Of a stretch of 64,000 bases of DNA, positions 7,357 to 15,701 are shown piece by piece. The stretch is from Sutcliffiella horikoshii (GTDB lineage: Bacteria > Bacillota > Bacilli > Bacillales > Bacillaceae_I). The translations under genes were made by a program, and so were the position numbers. The DNA is taken from the NCBI RefSeq assembly GCF_021991925.1, contig NZ_RXZI01000007.1, positions 124,001 to 188,000 of the forward strand, in the 5' to 3' direction. Each line of letters opens with the position of its first letter. Positions within the stretch are counted from its first letter, which is position 1. The notes beneath the pieces were generated by a model, which saw only the letters and a list, made by a program, of their open reading frames with translations, had not been told where the DNA came from and searched no databases.

Positions 7357-8577
7357 ATGCTCGGAGATCGGATAAGAAAATTAAGAAAACAAAAGAAGAT
7401 GACCTTGGAAGCAGTTGCGGGCAGTGAGCTCACAAAGGGGATGCTCAGCCTTATTGAAAATAACAAAGCCAACCCTTCCATGGAAAGTCTTACATATATT
7501 GCCCGTCAGCTTGGAGTGGAAATGGGAGATCTCTTGGGAGAGGTTAGTTCCGAGGAATTGAGGGAAACTTTGGAACGCGCCGAAAAGATTTTTAACATTC
7601 CATTCAGGAACCAGGACTCTCTAGATAAATATAGCCGGCTAATTGAACTGATTGAGCCCCACATCGGGAAGCTTTCCAATGGGTATGAAAGTGCAAGGTT
7701 AATGGAGATATACAGCTACGCTCTTCAAAACGAGAAAAAGCCAGGATGGGAAAGCCTTCTAGCTACAGCGGCGGACATGTTCGATCAGATGAATATCTCT
7801 TCCAATCGTACTACCATTGGAATATTTCGTTCCAACATCGCTTTTTTTGAGCACAACTATCATGAAGCGCTTCATATCTTAATGGCCGAACGAAGAGAAA
7901 TTGAAGCTAAACACACATACATTGAACCAATGGCAAGGCTAGACCTTGATTACAGTGAAGCGATTTCTTTATATGCAGTAGGGAATTCGGAGGCTGCTAT
8001 CGAAACCATGGAAAAGGCACTTGCCTACTCCAAAGAGAAGAGGATATTTTATCTGATTGATGACCTATACCGCCTTGCAGCCGCACATGCAATGATGGAG
8101 GGGAATAAGAAGGAAAAGGATTATTACCTATTGAAATTAAAGCAATACGGGGAATTTGCAGACCATATCTCCTCCATCTACTTTTGTGAACTGTTCGAAA
8201 TAATTGAATTGATTTCGGAAAGTAAAGAATATACTAAAGCACTTGAAAAAGTTGAGGTATGCCTCTCTTCAGAAAATTTATTGGAGTTTTATACCCCGTG
8301 GTTCATTCTCGAAAAAGCCAAAGCACTCTACTATCTCGGCAAGTTTGAGGAGGCACTTCAATCTATTGAAAAGGTGGTTATTCCCGACATTCATCACCCC
8401 ATTGACCTTTCCAATTTCTATTTAAAGGAATCTTATCAGGCTCTCATTCTCGTGGAGCTTGGTAGAACAGATGAAGCTGTGAATTCCGCCCAAAAAGCTG
8501 TCGAAAACTTCGAGCCCCTCTTAGATTCTAAAATGAAAGACTTCAGTAGACAAGTGTTTGAGAAAGTTAGTGGGTAA
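7357..8577 (+). CDS. XRE-family regulator with TPR domain
   Basis: Residues 1-60 form a helix-turn-helix of the Cro/C1 type (IRKLRKQKKMTLEAVAG, then LTKGMLSLIENNKANPSMESL). The remaining roughly 340 residues are all-helical with TPR-like repeats, for example EAISLYAVGNSEAAIETMEKAL and KAKALYYLGKFEEALQSIEK. This RapA/PlcR-like architecture often senses peptides or partner proteins; no pro-peptide gene was seen next to it. It is divergent from an MFS exporter and has the twin palindromes just upstream. AAGGAG precedes the ATG. Likely role: local repressor or activator of the exporter. Confidence 0.88.
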   Translation: MLGDRIRKLRKQKKMTLEAVAGSELTKGMLSLIENNKANPSMESLTYIARQLGVEMGDLLGEVSSEELRETLERAEKIFNIPFRNQDSLDKYSRLIELIEPHIGKLSNGYESARLMEIYSYALQNEKKPGWESLLATAADMFDQMNISSNRTTIGIFRSNIAFFEHNYHEALHILMAERREIEAKHTYIEPMARLDLDYSEAISLYAVGNSEAAIETMEKALAYSKEKRIFYLIDDLYRLAAAHAMMEGNKKEKDYYLLKLKQYGEFADHISSIYFCELFEIIELISESKEYTKALEKVEVCLSSENLLEFYTPWFILEKAKALYYLGKFEEALQSIEKVVIPDIHHPIDLSNFYLKESYQALILVELGRTDEAVNSAQKAVENFEPLLDSKMKDFSRQVFEKVSG

Positions 8578-8676
8578 CAGGGACAGGCACTGCGGCCCAC
8601 AATAATACTTTTAAAAATATTCTGACATCTGATAAAATGAGACTTAATACATTCCACTGAGATTGGGGTTTTCAAG

Positions 8677-9309
8677 ATGGAAAACTTTTTTCTATTTGTT
8701 GTTATGAGTATTTTACTTATCATTCTACCTGGCCCTGACACCGCCATCGCCACCAAAAATACCTTATCTGCAGGAAGAGGCGGCGGATTCAATACCATTT
8801 TAGGTACCTTTTGTGCCATCCTCATCCATACTATCGCAGCCGTCGTCGGTCTATCCGCCATTATTGTTAAATCCGCATTTCTGTTCTCTTTTTTTAAATA
8901 TGTTGGTGCCGTTTACCTTGTCTACCTGGGGGTTAAAACGATTTGGGCACTTCGCAACAAGAAAGCGGAATTTCCAAAGGACAGCAACGTAGCTAATAAA
9001 TATAAAAATCAATCCCACTTCAAACAAGGTTTCCTGACTAATATGTTAAATCCAAAGGTGGCCGTCTTCTTCCTGACTTTCCTGCCACAATTTGTTGACC
9101 CAGGAACAAGCACTATCGGGCCGTTCCTACTAATGGGAGTTACCTACGCAATCCTGACCGCCATTTGGTTTGTCCTTTATATCTATCTTGTTGATCAAAT
9201 TAGTGCATTTATGAAAAGGCCACGGACCACGACGGTCATTGAATCCATTACCGGAGTCGTATTGATAGGATTTGGAGTGAAGTTGGCTTTGGAGAAGAGC
9301 TCGCAATAA
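8677..9309 (+). CDS. LysE/RhtB family amino acid exporter
   Basis: The 210 residues hold about six membrane helices and the family signature LPGPDTAIATKNTLSAGRGG near residues 17-36. The next helix and the GFLTNMLNPKVAVFFLTFLPQF block are typical of the RhtB branch, which exports amino acids or derivatives such as homoserine, threonine or cysteine metabolites. The exact substrate is not predictable. It starts 100 bases after the XRE gene with no terminator in between, so some read-through is possible, but it probably has its own promoter. Confidence 0.9.
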   Translation: MENFFLFVVMSILLIILPGPDTAIATKNTLSAGRGGGFNTILGTFCAILIHTIAAVVGLSAIIVKSAFLFSFFKYVGAVYLVYLGVKTIWALRNKKAEFPKDSNVANKYKNQSHFKQGFLTNMLNPKVAVFFLTFLPQFVDPGTSTIGPFLLMGVTYAILTAIWFVLYIYLVDQISAFMKRPRTTTVIESITGVVLIGFGVKLALEKSSQ

Positions 9310-9433
9310 CGGTAGGCTATTAGACTTGGACCCTAATGGGTGGAAGTCCTGCCTTTCTCCCCACCCCCATGTTATAATAGGAACGGATGCAAAGATAAGC
9401 CTCCGCAAAGTGATAAATATAGAGGTGTAAAAA

Positions 9434-9643
9434 ATGAACAAACGATGGACGATTGGAAAAATAAATGAATTTGTGGAGAAGAATTCAGATAGTAAGCTGT
9501 TATCGACTGAGTACCATGGCTTCTCGCAAAAATTAATATTTAAATGTGCTTGTGGCAGCAATTTTGAAAAGACTTTTACAAAATTCAAGAATAATAATCA
9601 ACGCAAATGTGATGTGTGCCAGCCGCCAAAGACTTCCCGATAA
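9434..9643 (+). CDS. Small zinc-ribbon protein
   Basis: This 69-residue ORF has AGAGGTG upstream of its ATG and a terminator after it, which supports it as a real gene. It has a CxC...CxxC pattern (FKCACGSNFEKTF and RKCDVCQ), a probable four-cysteine zinc ribbon. The sequence style, with KLLSTEY...KLIFKCACGS.FEKTFTKFKNNNQRKC, resembles zinc ribbons that precede Vsr- or homing-type nuclease domains in phages and Bacillus genomes. No nuclease domain follows here, so it is either a stand-alone adaptor or the remnant of a longer gene. Confidence 0.6.
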   Translation: MNKRWTIGKINEFVEKNSDSKLLSTEYHGFSQKLIFKCACGSNFEKTFTKFKNNNQRKCDVCQPPKTSR

Positions 9644-9656
9644 TAGATACGATAAT

Positions 9657-9690
9657 AAGTGCCAATTTCTTTTTGGCACTTTTTTATTTT
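9657..9690 (+). terminator. Intrinsic terminator after zinc-ribbon gene
   Basis: A nine-base perfect stem AAGTGCCAA / TTGGCACTT with a TTTCTTT loop is followed by TTTTATTTT. It is the clearest rho-independent terminator in this part of the window. Confidence 0.88.
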
Positions 9691-9785
9691 GCCTTCCATT
9701 GTTAAATAAACCATCCGGTGGCAGGAACACCTAATTGTTTTATCGAAGTAGGTGTTATCGAATAAGCTTAAGGAGGAAATTAGAT

Positions 9786-10589
9786 TTGGCCTCTACATAT
9801 ACCGTCATGTCCTTTAATTTACGGGTTATCGTTCCCTCTGATCCATTCAACTGGGAAAACCGTAAACACTGGATTGTAAAAACCATTCATACATACATGC
9901 CCGATGTCATCGGTACACAGGAAGCAACCATTCCGATGCTGGAATGGCTAAAAGATAGATTGATAGATACCTATGACGTGTACGCCGTCAATCGCACTGT
10001 CTCCACAGACGTTGGGGAATTCAGTGCCGTATTTGTTAAAAAGTCTAGTTTCAACATAGGCTCGAAAGGATCCTTTATGCTATCAGAAACTCCAGATATT
10101 ATCGGAAGTATGGGCTGGGATGCACACTGCGAAAGAATTTGTTCTTGGGTGGAGCTTATTCCAACAGGAGAAACCGATCCAGTACTGCGCTTTTTCAATA
10201 CGCACTTGGATCATATGGGTAAGCTTGCTAGGAAGGAAGGCTTGAGGTTAATTCAAAATGTCATTCTTCATAAAGAAAACGAGAAAAGTCTGCCAGTTAT
10301 TTTGACCGGTGATTTTAATGATGTACCTGATAGTGAAGCATTAGAGGAAATTTCTACTATGAAAAGCTGTTACGCTTGTTATACAGCTGAAGAAATGAAG
10401 AACAGTCTTACCTTTCATGCATTCGAGGGAGGAACGGAAGGCTCTCCAATTGATTACATATTCTGCTCCCATGGGGCAGATATACTTTCTACCACCATCA
10501 TCAGGGACCGCATAGAAGGTGGATTTCCATCCGACCATTATCCCATGATGGCTACCATTCAACTAAAAGGAGAGACAAATGAAAAGTAA
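9786..10589 (+). CDS. Endonuclease/exonuclease/phosphatase family hydrolase
   Basis: The fold is shown by MSFNLRV near the start, GTQEA (metal-binding Glu), NTHLDHMG (catalytic His region), LTGDFNDVPDS and GFPSDHYPM (the terminal SDH His). About 267 residues is normal for the family, which includes DNA repair nucleases, sphingomyelinases and inositol phosphatases. There is no signal peptide, so it is probably cytoplasmic. I start it at TTG 9786, nine bases after AGGAGG (9771-9776); a longer reading from 9735 has no ribosome binding site. It overlaps the next small membrane gene by 11 bases. Confidence 0.85.
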   Translation: MASTYTVMSFNLRVIVPSDPFNWENRKHWIVKTIHTYMPDVIGTQEATIPMLEWLKDRLIDTYDVYAVNRTVSTDVGEFSAVFVKKSSFNIGSKGSFMLSETPDIIGSMGWDAHCERICSWVELIPTGETDPVLRFFNTHLDHMGKLARKEGLRLIQNVILHKENEKSLPVILTGDFNDVPDSEALEEISTMKSCYACYTAEEMKNSLTFHAFEGGTEGSPIDYIFCSHGADILSTTIIRDRIEGGFPSDHYPMMATIQLKGETNEK

Positions 10590-10824
10590 AATTCATGTTT
10601 TACTACTGACCCTCACCATCCTATCTACCATTTTACTTATTTGGGCAGGATTCTCTGGGAAAAATGATATATTCCCCTTACTGCTCACCTTAGTTGTTAC
10701 GCTATCCATGGCGAATCTAATGCTACAGAATCGCCAAAATAAAGCATTCCAACTATATCGGGTAGCCTTTGGTTTTGCCATTGTATCCTTAGTCTTAAGT
10801 GTAACGTTGTTTGTTGTAGGATAA
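10579..10824 (+). CDS. Small three-helix membrane protein
   Basis: The 81 residues contain three hydrophobic segments separated by short polar turns, with a charged turn NRQNKAFQLYR before the third. AAAGGAGAGACAA precedes the ATG inside the end of the upstream EEP-family gene, so the two are translationally coupled. The layout resembles short DUF3953/YczI-type proteins of Bacillus, but I cannot confirm that. Function unknown. Confidence 0.7.
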   Translation: MKSKIHVLLLTLTILSTILLIWAGFSGKNDIFPLLLTLVVTLSMANLMLQNRQNKAFQLYRVAFGFAIVSLVLSVTLFVVG

Positions 10825-10882
10825 TTTGCTTTTGGGACCGGCTAAAGCGTAACTGAAAAATATATAGAATAGGAGAAAAGTT

Positions 10883-11410
10883 ATGACCACAAAAATCACC
10901 TTACATATCAAATCTCTATCTAACTATGAACCTGAGATCGGACGGTCTCTATGGTGCTTGGAAGATGTGCGCCAAAATCTAACGAAAAGATTAACAGGAA
11001 TCAGCCAAACTCTGTTAGACAAAAAAATGGGAGATCGACAGTCCATCGGCTCCCTTTTGTATCATATTGCTTATGTAGAAGCAGGATGGTTGTATGGCGA
11101 GATCATGGAAAAAGAGGCTTGGGACCCAGAAATAGAAGCACTTTTTCCTTTAGAGGGTTGGCCTGATGGAAAGTTGATCCATGTGGAAGGTGACACGTTG
11201 GAAGACCATCTTCACCGCTTACATACAGTCAGGGAGAAACTTCTGTCTCACTTCAGCAGTATGGATATAGAAGACTGGCGCAGACCGAGGGTACTTGAGG
11301 AATATGATGTGACACCAGAATGGGTGATCTATCACCTGGTGGAGCATGAAGCCCATCATCGGGGACAGATATTTCAGATGATAAGAGAGTTTCGCAGTCA
11401 AGAAAGGTGA
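10883..11410 (+). CDS. DinB family protein
   Basis: A four-helix bundle of the DinB/YfiT superfamily is indicated by the spacing of its metal-binding histidines: SLLYHIAYVEAGW (first His) and HLVEHEAHHRGQI (second and third). At 175 residues it has normal length. Members are often damage- or stress-linked or act as bacillithiol-dependent transferases, as BstA shows in B. subtilis. The substrate of this one is unknown. AGGAGAAAAG sits before the ATG. It is separated by 58 bases from the small membrane gene upstream and may belong to the same transcript. Confidence 0.87.
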   Translation: MTTKITLHIKSLSNYEPEIGRSLWCLEDVRQNLTKRLTGISQTLLDKKMGDRQSIGSLLYHIAYVEAGWLYGEIMEKEAWDPEIEALFPLEGWPDGKLIHVEGDTLEDHLHRLHTVREKLLSHFSSMDIEDWRRPRVLEEYDVTPEWVIYHLVEHEAHHRGQIFQMIREFRSQER

Positions 11411-11503
11411 CCCTATGGCCAGGGCTTGGGACTAGACCGCTCTGGCCTTTCTGCTTATTGGTAACTGATAACCGCCAATGGTAAACCTCACTCCTATTTC
11501 GAC

Positions 11504-11707
11504 TTAACGGTTCTGAACATACCCAGCTAACAGAGCTAACACTGGAAATAGTACAATTACGAGGATACTTTGAGCAAATGTAATGCCCAAATCTTTTTTC
11601 CAACTGTTTTTTGGATAGCGCACTGTTGCTCTCTGGAAAACCAAAAGAATCGCCCACCAGAAAAGGAAAGTTCCTAATGTCATCCCTATTGATCCATAAT
11701 AGAACAC
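11504..11707 (-). CDS. Small two-helix membrane protein
   Basis: The 67 residues form two hydrophobic helices around a basic cytoplasmic loop (RYPKNSWKKD). The start is GTG at 11707 with AGAGGAGGGG six bases upstream, a strong site that supports the reading. It lies 16 bases downstream of another small membrane gene on the same strand. No family recognised. Confidence 0.65.
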   Translation of the reverse strand: MFYYGSIGMTLGTFLFWWAILLVFQRATVRYPKNSWKKDLGITFAQSILVIVLFPVLALLAGYVQNR

Positions 11708-11723
11708 GTCTCTCCCCTCCTCT

Positions 11724-11939
11724 TTAAATATAAAGTAGTAAACCTACTACCCCTAACGAAACCAATCCTACTAAACCAGAATATATCCCTACCTTTGATC
11801 TAAAATCTCTATGATCTTTAGTCTCAGAATGGTAATTTGCTCTTTGTTCTTGTCCGCTCGTCCAGACTCCTAGAAAAACACCTGAAATTCCAATTGCAAC
11901 AATACCGATTATAAGGAAAGTTTGTATCATACTTATCAC
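11724..11939 (-). CDS. Small membrane protein with conserved central loop
   Basis: Two hydrophobic segments flank a polar loop, RANYHSETKDHRDFRSK, in a 71-residue protein. The loop resembles that of DUF5316-type short membrane proteins in Bacillus, though I hold this only loosely. GGGTGATAAGT precedes the ATG. It forms a two-gene unit with the 67-residue membrane protein downstream. Function unknown. Confidence 0.65.
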   Translation of the reverse strand: MISMIQTFLIIGIVAIGISGVFLGVWTSGQEQRANYHSETKDHRDFRSKVGIYSGLVGLVSLGVVGLLLYI

Positions 11940-12066
11940 CCTTTCATTATACGCAGCCTAATTTTAAGTATTTCTAGATATCTACGTTTCGGTGTTATGA
12001 AAGGTTCCTTATTTATACTAATAGAATTCCAAACTGCTAATTACAGCTAGACTACCTACAATGATG
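11940..12066. other. Gene-free stretch before repeat array B
   Basis: The gap from 11940 to 12562 holds no ORF I support. Its first part is AT-rich and unremarkable. The middle is occupied by the 52-bp repeat array (12067-12400), and the last 160 bases are AT-rich and should contain the promoter of the aminopeptidase gene; TTAATATTAATATAAT near 12520-12535 could supply a -10 box. Confidence 0.5.
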
Positions 12067-12400
12067 AAGACGTCAGAGAGGTCTTCATCCTTAATGACAA
12101 TCTCGCTTCGTTTTTAAAGTCAGGATTGTCTTTATCCACCCTATAATGACAATCTCACTTCCATTTTCAACTCAGGATTGTCTTTATCCACTCTATAATG
12201 ACAATCTCGCATCGATTTTAAAGTCAGAATTGTCTTTATCCACCCCATAATGACAATCTCGCATCAATTTTAAAGTCAGGATTGTCTTTATCCACCCTAT
12301 AATGACAATCTCACTTCCATTTTCAACTCAGGATTGTCTTTATCCACCCCATAATGACAATCTCGCATCGATTTTAAAGTCAGGATTGTCTTCTTTTAAT
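12067..12400. repeat. 52-bp tandem hairpin repeats, array B (6 units plus a degenerate A-type unit)
   Basis: Six units with exact 52-bp spacing are marked by AATGACAATCTC at 12093, 12145, 12197, 12249, 12301 and 12353. Each unit holds GACAATC and its complement GATTGTC about 21 bases apart (a seven-base stem; unit 3 has GAATTGTC). A constant TTTATCCACCC(T/C)ATA linker follows, except after unit 6. Two loop types occur: one with GCATCGATTTTAAAGTC (units 1, 3, 4, 6 with small changes) and one with CACTTCCATTTTCAACTC (units 2 and 5, identical). Just before unit 1, at 12067-12089, sits GAAGACGTCAGAGAGGTCTTC, carrying the stem of array A with its loop deleted. Because 52 is not a multiple of three, the array is not a protein repeat. 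Confidence 0.9.
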
Positions 12401-12562
12401 CTCCCACCAAATACCCCCTCCCGAAATGCAGAGAAGTAAAAATATCACAGAATAGCACTTTCTTACTGCCTATTAATAGGAAAATTATCCCTTACACCAA
12501 TAATATATTTTAACTATTATTAATATTAATATAATTCAAATTATTACATAGGAGGAATTTCA

Positions 12563-13969
12563 TTGAAAAAGAAAAATAGACTACTTACTGCTGCACTTGC
12601 TACGACTTTGACTTTTGGCGCATTCAGTGTACAAACTTACGCACAGCCAACTGTTATTGCAGAACAACAATATAGTGTGGTTAACGCTCTGGATAATAAG
12701 GTTCTCAACCAAATCAACGTCGAGAACATTTACAACATCATTGCACATCTGGAACAAACTCCGCGTGTTGCGGCATCTCCTGAAGAGTACGCTGCTGTTC
12801 AATACATAAAACAACAATTTGAATCCTATGGATATGAAGCGGAAGTTCAGCCATTTGAATTCTTTGGTTTCACCGCCCCTCATACCGTTGAGTTAAGTGT
12901 CGATGGGACAAGCCTTAGTCCTGGTGCTTTCACTTATACGCCAAGCGGTGAGGTGACTGCTCCTTTGGAATACGTTGGTTTAGGCACACCTGCAGCTTTA
13001 GCTGGAAAGGATCTTACAGGTAAGATTGCCCTCATTCAACGTGGGGAAATTAGCTTTGGAGAAAAAGTTCTTAATGCTGCCAGGAGTGGTGCGGAAGGAG
13101 TTATCATTTTTAACAATGCTGCAGGCGCATTAAATGGTACATTAAGTGAAGCCAATGATGAATATGTTCCTGCTGTTTCCATCTCACAGGCAGAAGGGAA
13201 TCAGCTAGTTTCCAAGCTTAATAACGGTGAAGCAGTTGAGGCATCATTAACTGTACTTGGTGCTTCTTCTGGAATCCGCACATCTCACAATGTAATCGCA
13301 TCTAAAAAAGCTACCAATAAAAACAAAGATAACGGAAATGTTATCGTATTAACTTCTCATCATGACTCTGTTCCGGGTGCGCCAGGAGCAAACGATAATG
13401 CTAGCGGTACGGCAATGGTACTTGAACTTGCCCGAGTAATGAAGGATCTTCCGACAGATACAGAGATTCGATTTGCCACATTTGGGGCTGAAGAAATTGG
13501 GCTTATTGGGTCCAGACACTATGTGAATACGTTACCGGAAAACGAGCTTAATAGAATTGTAGCAAACTTTAACTTGGACATGGTCGGTAGCCGTGATGCT
13601 GGTGACCTTGTAATGAGGACTGTAGATGGACAAGCGAATCTTGTGACAAAGCTTGCTCAGTCAACTAGCTCCAGATTAAATGGAGAACCGACTCCGTTCG
13701 CTCGAGGTGGAAGCAGTGATCACGTTCCATTTGGTGAAAAAGGAATTCCTGCAGCACTGTTTATCCACAGCCCACTTGAGCCATGGTACCACACACCGGA
13801 AGATACACTAGATAAAATCAGCAAAGAAAAGCTTCAGGATGTGGCAGAAATCGTAGGCACGGCTATCTATGATTACGCCCGCTTCGACAACCAAGGACCT
13901 AAGCCAAAGAAAAGAGAAAAAGTAGATAACCTACCTAAGCAAATGTATTTTGAAGAAGATGTGCAGTAA
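12563..13969 (+). CDS. ywaD: Secreted M28 family aminopeptidase with PA domain
   Basis: A signal peptide (residues 1-28, ending TYA) starts this 468-residue enzyme. A PA insertion domain covers about residues 120-230 (KIALIQRGEISFGEKVLNAARSG). The M28 zinc site follows: His-Asp in TSHHDSVPGAPG, Asp in GANDNASGTAM, Glu pair in FGAEEIGLIG, Asp in NFNLDMVGS, and the last His in PWYHTPEDTLDKI. This is the architecture of B. subtilis YwaD, a secreted aminopeptidase that releases N-terminal residues from peptides. The start is TTG at 12563, eight bases after GGAGG. It is monocistronic between repeat array B and a strong terminator. Confidence 0.88.
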   Translation: MKKKNRLLTAALATTLTFGAFSVQTYAQPTVIAEQQYSVVNALDNKVLNQINVENIYNIIAHLEQTPRVAASPEEYAAVQYIKQQFESYGYEAEVQPFEFFGFTAPHTVELSVDGTSLSPGAFTYTPSGEVTAPLEYVGLGTPAALAGKDLTGKIALIQRGEISFGEKVLNAARSGAEGVIIFNNAAGALNGTLSEANDEYVPAVSISQAEGNQLVSKLNNGEAVEASLTVLGASSGIRTSHNVIASKKATNKNKDNGNVIVLTSHHDSVPGAPGANDNASGTAMVLELARVMKDLPTDTEIRFATFGAEEIGLIGSRHYVNTLPENELNRIVANFNLDMVGSRDAGDLVMRTVDGQANLVTKLAQSTSSRLNGEPTPFARGGSSDHVPFGEKGIPAALFIHSPLEPWYHTPEDTLDKISKEKLQDVAEIVGTAIYDYARFDNQGPKPKKREKVDNLPKQMYFEEDVQ

Positions 13970-13980
13970 ATGAAAAATAA

Positions 13981-14019
13981 GGGACGGCCCCGTTGCTTCG
14001 TAAGCAATCGGGCCGTCCC
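13981..14019. terminator. Bidirectional terminator, GC-rich hairpin
   Basis: GGGACGGCCCCGTTGCTT pairs with AAGCAATCGGGCCGTCCC around a short CGT loop, giving a stem of about 18 pairs with one mismatch. A-rich sequence on the left and TTTCATTTATT on the right let it work for both the aminopeptidase and the convergent aminotransferase. Confidence 0.85.
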
Positions 14020-14029
14020 TTTCATTTAT

Positions 14030-15223
14030 TCATTTTATGCTGGAATGAACCACATTCCCTAACTTCTGAATACCTTTTAAGATGTTTTCCTCACTCTCAT
14101 AGCTGAAGGAAAGACGGAGATATTCTGTCCCTTCTGTCTGATCAAGGAAAAAGTATTTACCCGGAAGGAAGGATACCCCTTCCTCTGTTGCCTTTGCTAG
14201 TAGTTCCTCTGTATCTACTCCCGGGATCTTCACCCAAACAAAATAACCACCTTCTGGTACAAACCAAGATGCCACTTCTGGCAAGTACTTTTCAAGGGCG
14301 GCCAGCATAACTTGGCATTTGCCCTGATATGTTTTAGATAAAGCTTCTAGCCTTCCAATAAAATCCGTGTTTTCCAAAAGTGTGGCCATGGTTGCTTGTG
14401 CGAAAGGATGCTCCAGATCTTTTTTGAACCAGAACAAGGCTTGGATAAATTTATCTGTAGCATGTACCCAGCCAATTCGCATGCCAGGCGCGACCACTTT
14501 TGACAAAGACCCGACATAAAGAACTCTGTCCTCCGTATCCAAAGACTTAATCGTCTTCGGATTGTTGATGAATCCAAGCTCACCATATGCATCGTCTTCT
14601 AGTACCAAGAAGTCGTATTCCTCTGCAAGTTCTAGTACATGCCTTCTCCGCTCTTCGGTCATCGTTGTCCCAGTTGGGTTATGAAAGGTGGGGATGGTAT
14701 ATAAAAAGCTTGGCTTCGTTAGTCCTTTTTCTTTTCTATTCGCAAGCATCTCGGCTAACTTTTCTGTTTGGAGTCCGTCTTGATCAATCGGAACAGTTAT
14801 AATCTGATCTGTATAGTTTTGAAAAATCTCGAGTGCCTCCATGTAGGTTGGTGATTCGACTACCACTACAGCATCCTTATCAAGAAAGATACGAGCAATG
14901 AGATCTATAGCTTGGCATGCGCCTGCTGTGATTAAAATCTCCTCATCATTAGATGGCATAGCTCGCACTTCCTGTCTCATCCGGACCCATTCTTTCAACT
15001 TATCTATTCTCGGACTTCCTATGTAATGCAATGGAAGGTCACTTTCTTCATCAAGTAATTGAGCAACTGCTTCCTTTAATTCCTTGGACGGTACTAATAA
15101 AGGGGCCGGATATCCAGAATGCAATCGTATTGCATTAGCTGGAACGGACGGGATCCATTCACCGGGAGGGTTATTTTGCAGGGCTGCTTTGATGCTTTTT
15201 GGAAAAAAGGATTCCTTGTTCAT
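14030..15223 (-). CDS. PLP-dependent aminotransferase, MocR/LysN type
   Basis: This fold-type I aminotransferase has 397 residues. The PLP-binding lysine lies in YVGSLSKVVAPGMRIGW. Other conserved blocks are the glycine-rich ITAGACQAIDLIARI, the Asn in PTFHNPTGT and Asp in LVLEDDAYGEL. It resembles the aminotransferase half of MocR/GabR regulators and the 2-aminoadipate aminotransferase group, but has no helix-turn-helix domain. Substrate unknown; broad-range amino acid transamination is likely. AAGGTG lies about ten bases before the ATG. Confidence 0.87.
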   Translation of the reverse strand: MNKESFFPKSIKAALQNNPPGEWIPSVPANAIRLHSGYPAPLLVPSKELKEAVAQLLDEESDLPLHYIGSPRIDKLKEWVRMRQEVRAMPSNDEEILITAGACQAIDLIARIFLDKDAVVVVESPTYMEALEIFQNYTDQIITVPIDQDGLQTEKLAEMLANRKEKGLTKPSFLYTIPTFHNPTGTTMTEERRRHVLELAEEYDFLVLEDDAYGELGFINNPKTIKSLDTEDRVLYVGSLSKVVAPGMRIGWVHATDKFIQALFWFKKDLEHPFAQATMATLLENTDFIGRLEALSKTYQGKCQVMLAALEKYLPEVASWFVPEGGYFVWVKIPGVDTEELLAKATEEGVSFLPGKYFFLDQTEGTEYLRLSFSYESEENILKGIQKLGNVVHSSIK

Positions 15224-15290
15224 GGTTACCAGACACCTTTCCTATTTATAAGTTCCTTCTATTTTAAACCTACATTCACTTTATAAACAA

Positions 15291-15321
15291 TAGAGCAAAC
15301 CCGGTTTCCGGGCTTGCTCTA
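15291..15321 (-). terminator. Terminator of the 63-residue gene
   Basis: TAGAGCAA-CCCGG pairs with CCGGG-TTGCTCTA around a TTT loop. It sits directly downstream of the small minus-strand gene at 15339-15530; the following minus-strand sequence TTGTTTATAAAG gives a modest U tract. Confidence 0.7.
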
Positions 15322-15338
15322 TGCATTTTTTCTTGCCC

Positions 15339-15530
15339 TTAATTTTTCGGTACGTCAAGCGCTTGGTAATCTGTTTGATACTTTCCGCCTTCCGCCACTT
15401 CGGAGTGATAGAGAGCCTTAAGGGCAAAGTTTTTCTCGAGGCCGTGCTCGTCCATCAACTTTCTTAAGCGTTCCTGCAATTCGTCATTGTCTTTAATGAG
15501 TTGCTTCATCTGTGATTTAAAAAATTTCAT
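15339..15530 (-). CDS. Small helical protein, unknown
   Basis: The 63 residues form a charged, probably coiled-coil N-terminal helix (SQMKQLIKDNDELQERLRKLMDE) followed by EKNFALKALYHSEVAEG and a polar tail. AAGGGGGATTG precedes the ATG and a terminator follows, which supports it as a real single gene. No membrane segment or metal motif is present. Not recognised. Confidence 0.7.
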   Translation of the reverse strand: MKFFKSQMKQLIKDNDELQERLRKLMDEHGLEKNFALKALYHSEVAEGGKYQTDYQALDVPKN

Positions 15531-15658
15531 GGGTGCAATCCCCCTTCGATTATAAAGTGATAGCTATCAACTTAGTATACATGATAGATGGATAATTATT
15601 TTCCCCGACAATAAAAAATGGAGAGCCCCAGAATGAAACAAATAAAGGACAATAAGAA

Positions 15659-15691
15659 ACGGTTCTATTACTTATGAAGCAATAGAACCGT
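15659..15691 (-). terminator. Terminator of the histidine phosphatase gene
   Basis: An eleven-base perfect stem, ACGGTTCTATT / AATAGAACCGT, lies just downstream of the minus-strand gene ending at 15702, followed on that strand by TTTCTTATTG. Confidence 0.75.
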
Positions 15692-15701
15692 CCCCATTCC
15701 A

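Noticed and set aside
9735-9785. N-terminal extension of the EEP-family protein
   Set aside because: The added 17 residues have no ribosome binding site, whereas AGGAGG is well placed for TTG 9786.
12067-12400. CRISPR array
   Set aside because: The regular spacing first looks like CRISPR, but the whole 52-bp unit is conserved including the parts that would be spacers, each unit has an internal hairpin, and no cas gene is in the window.
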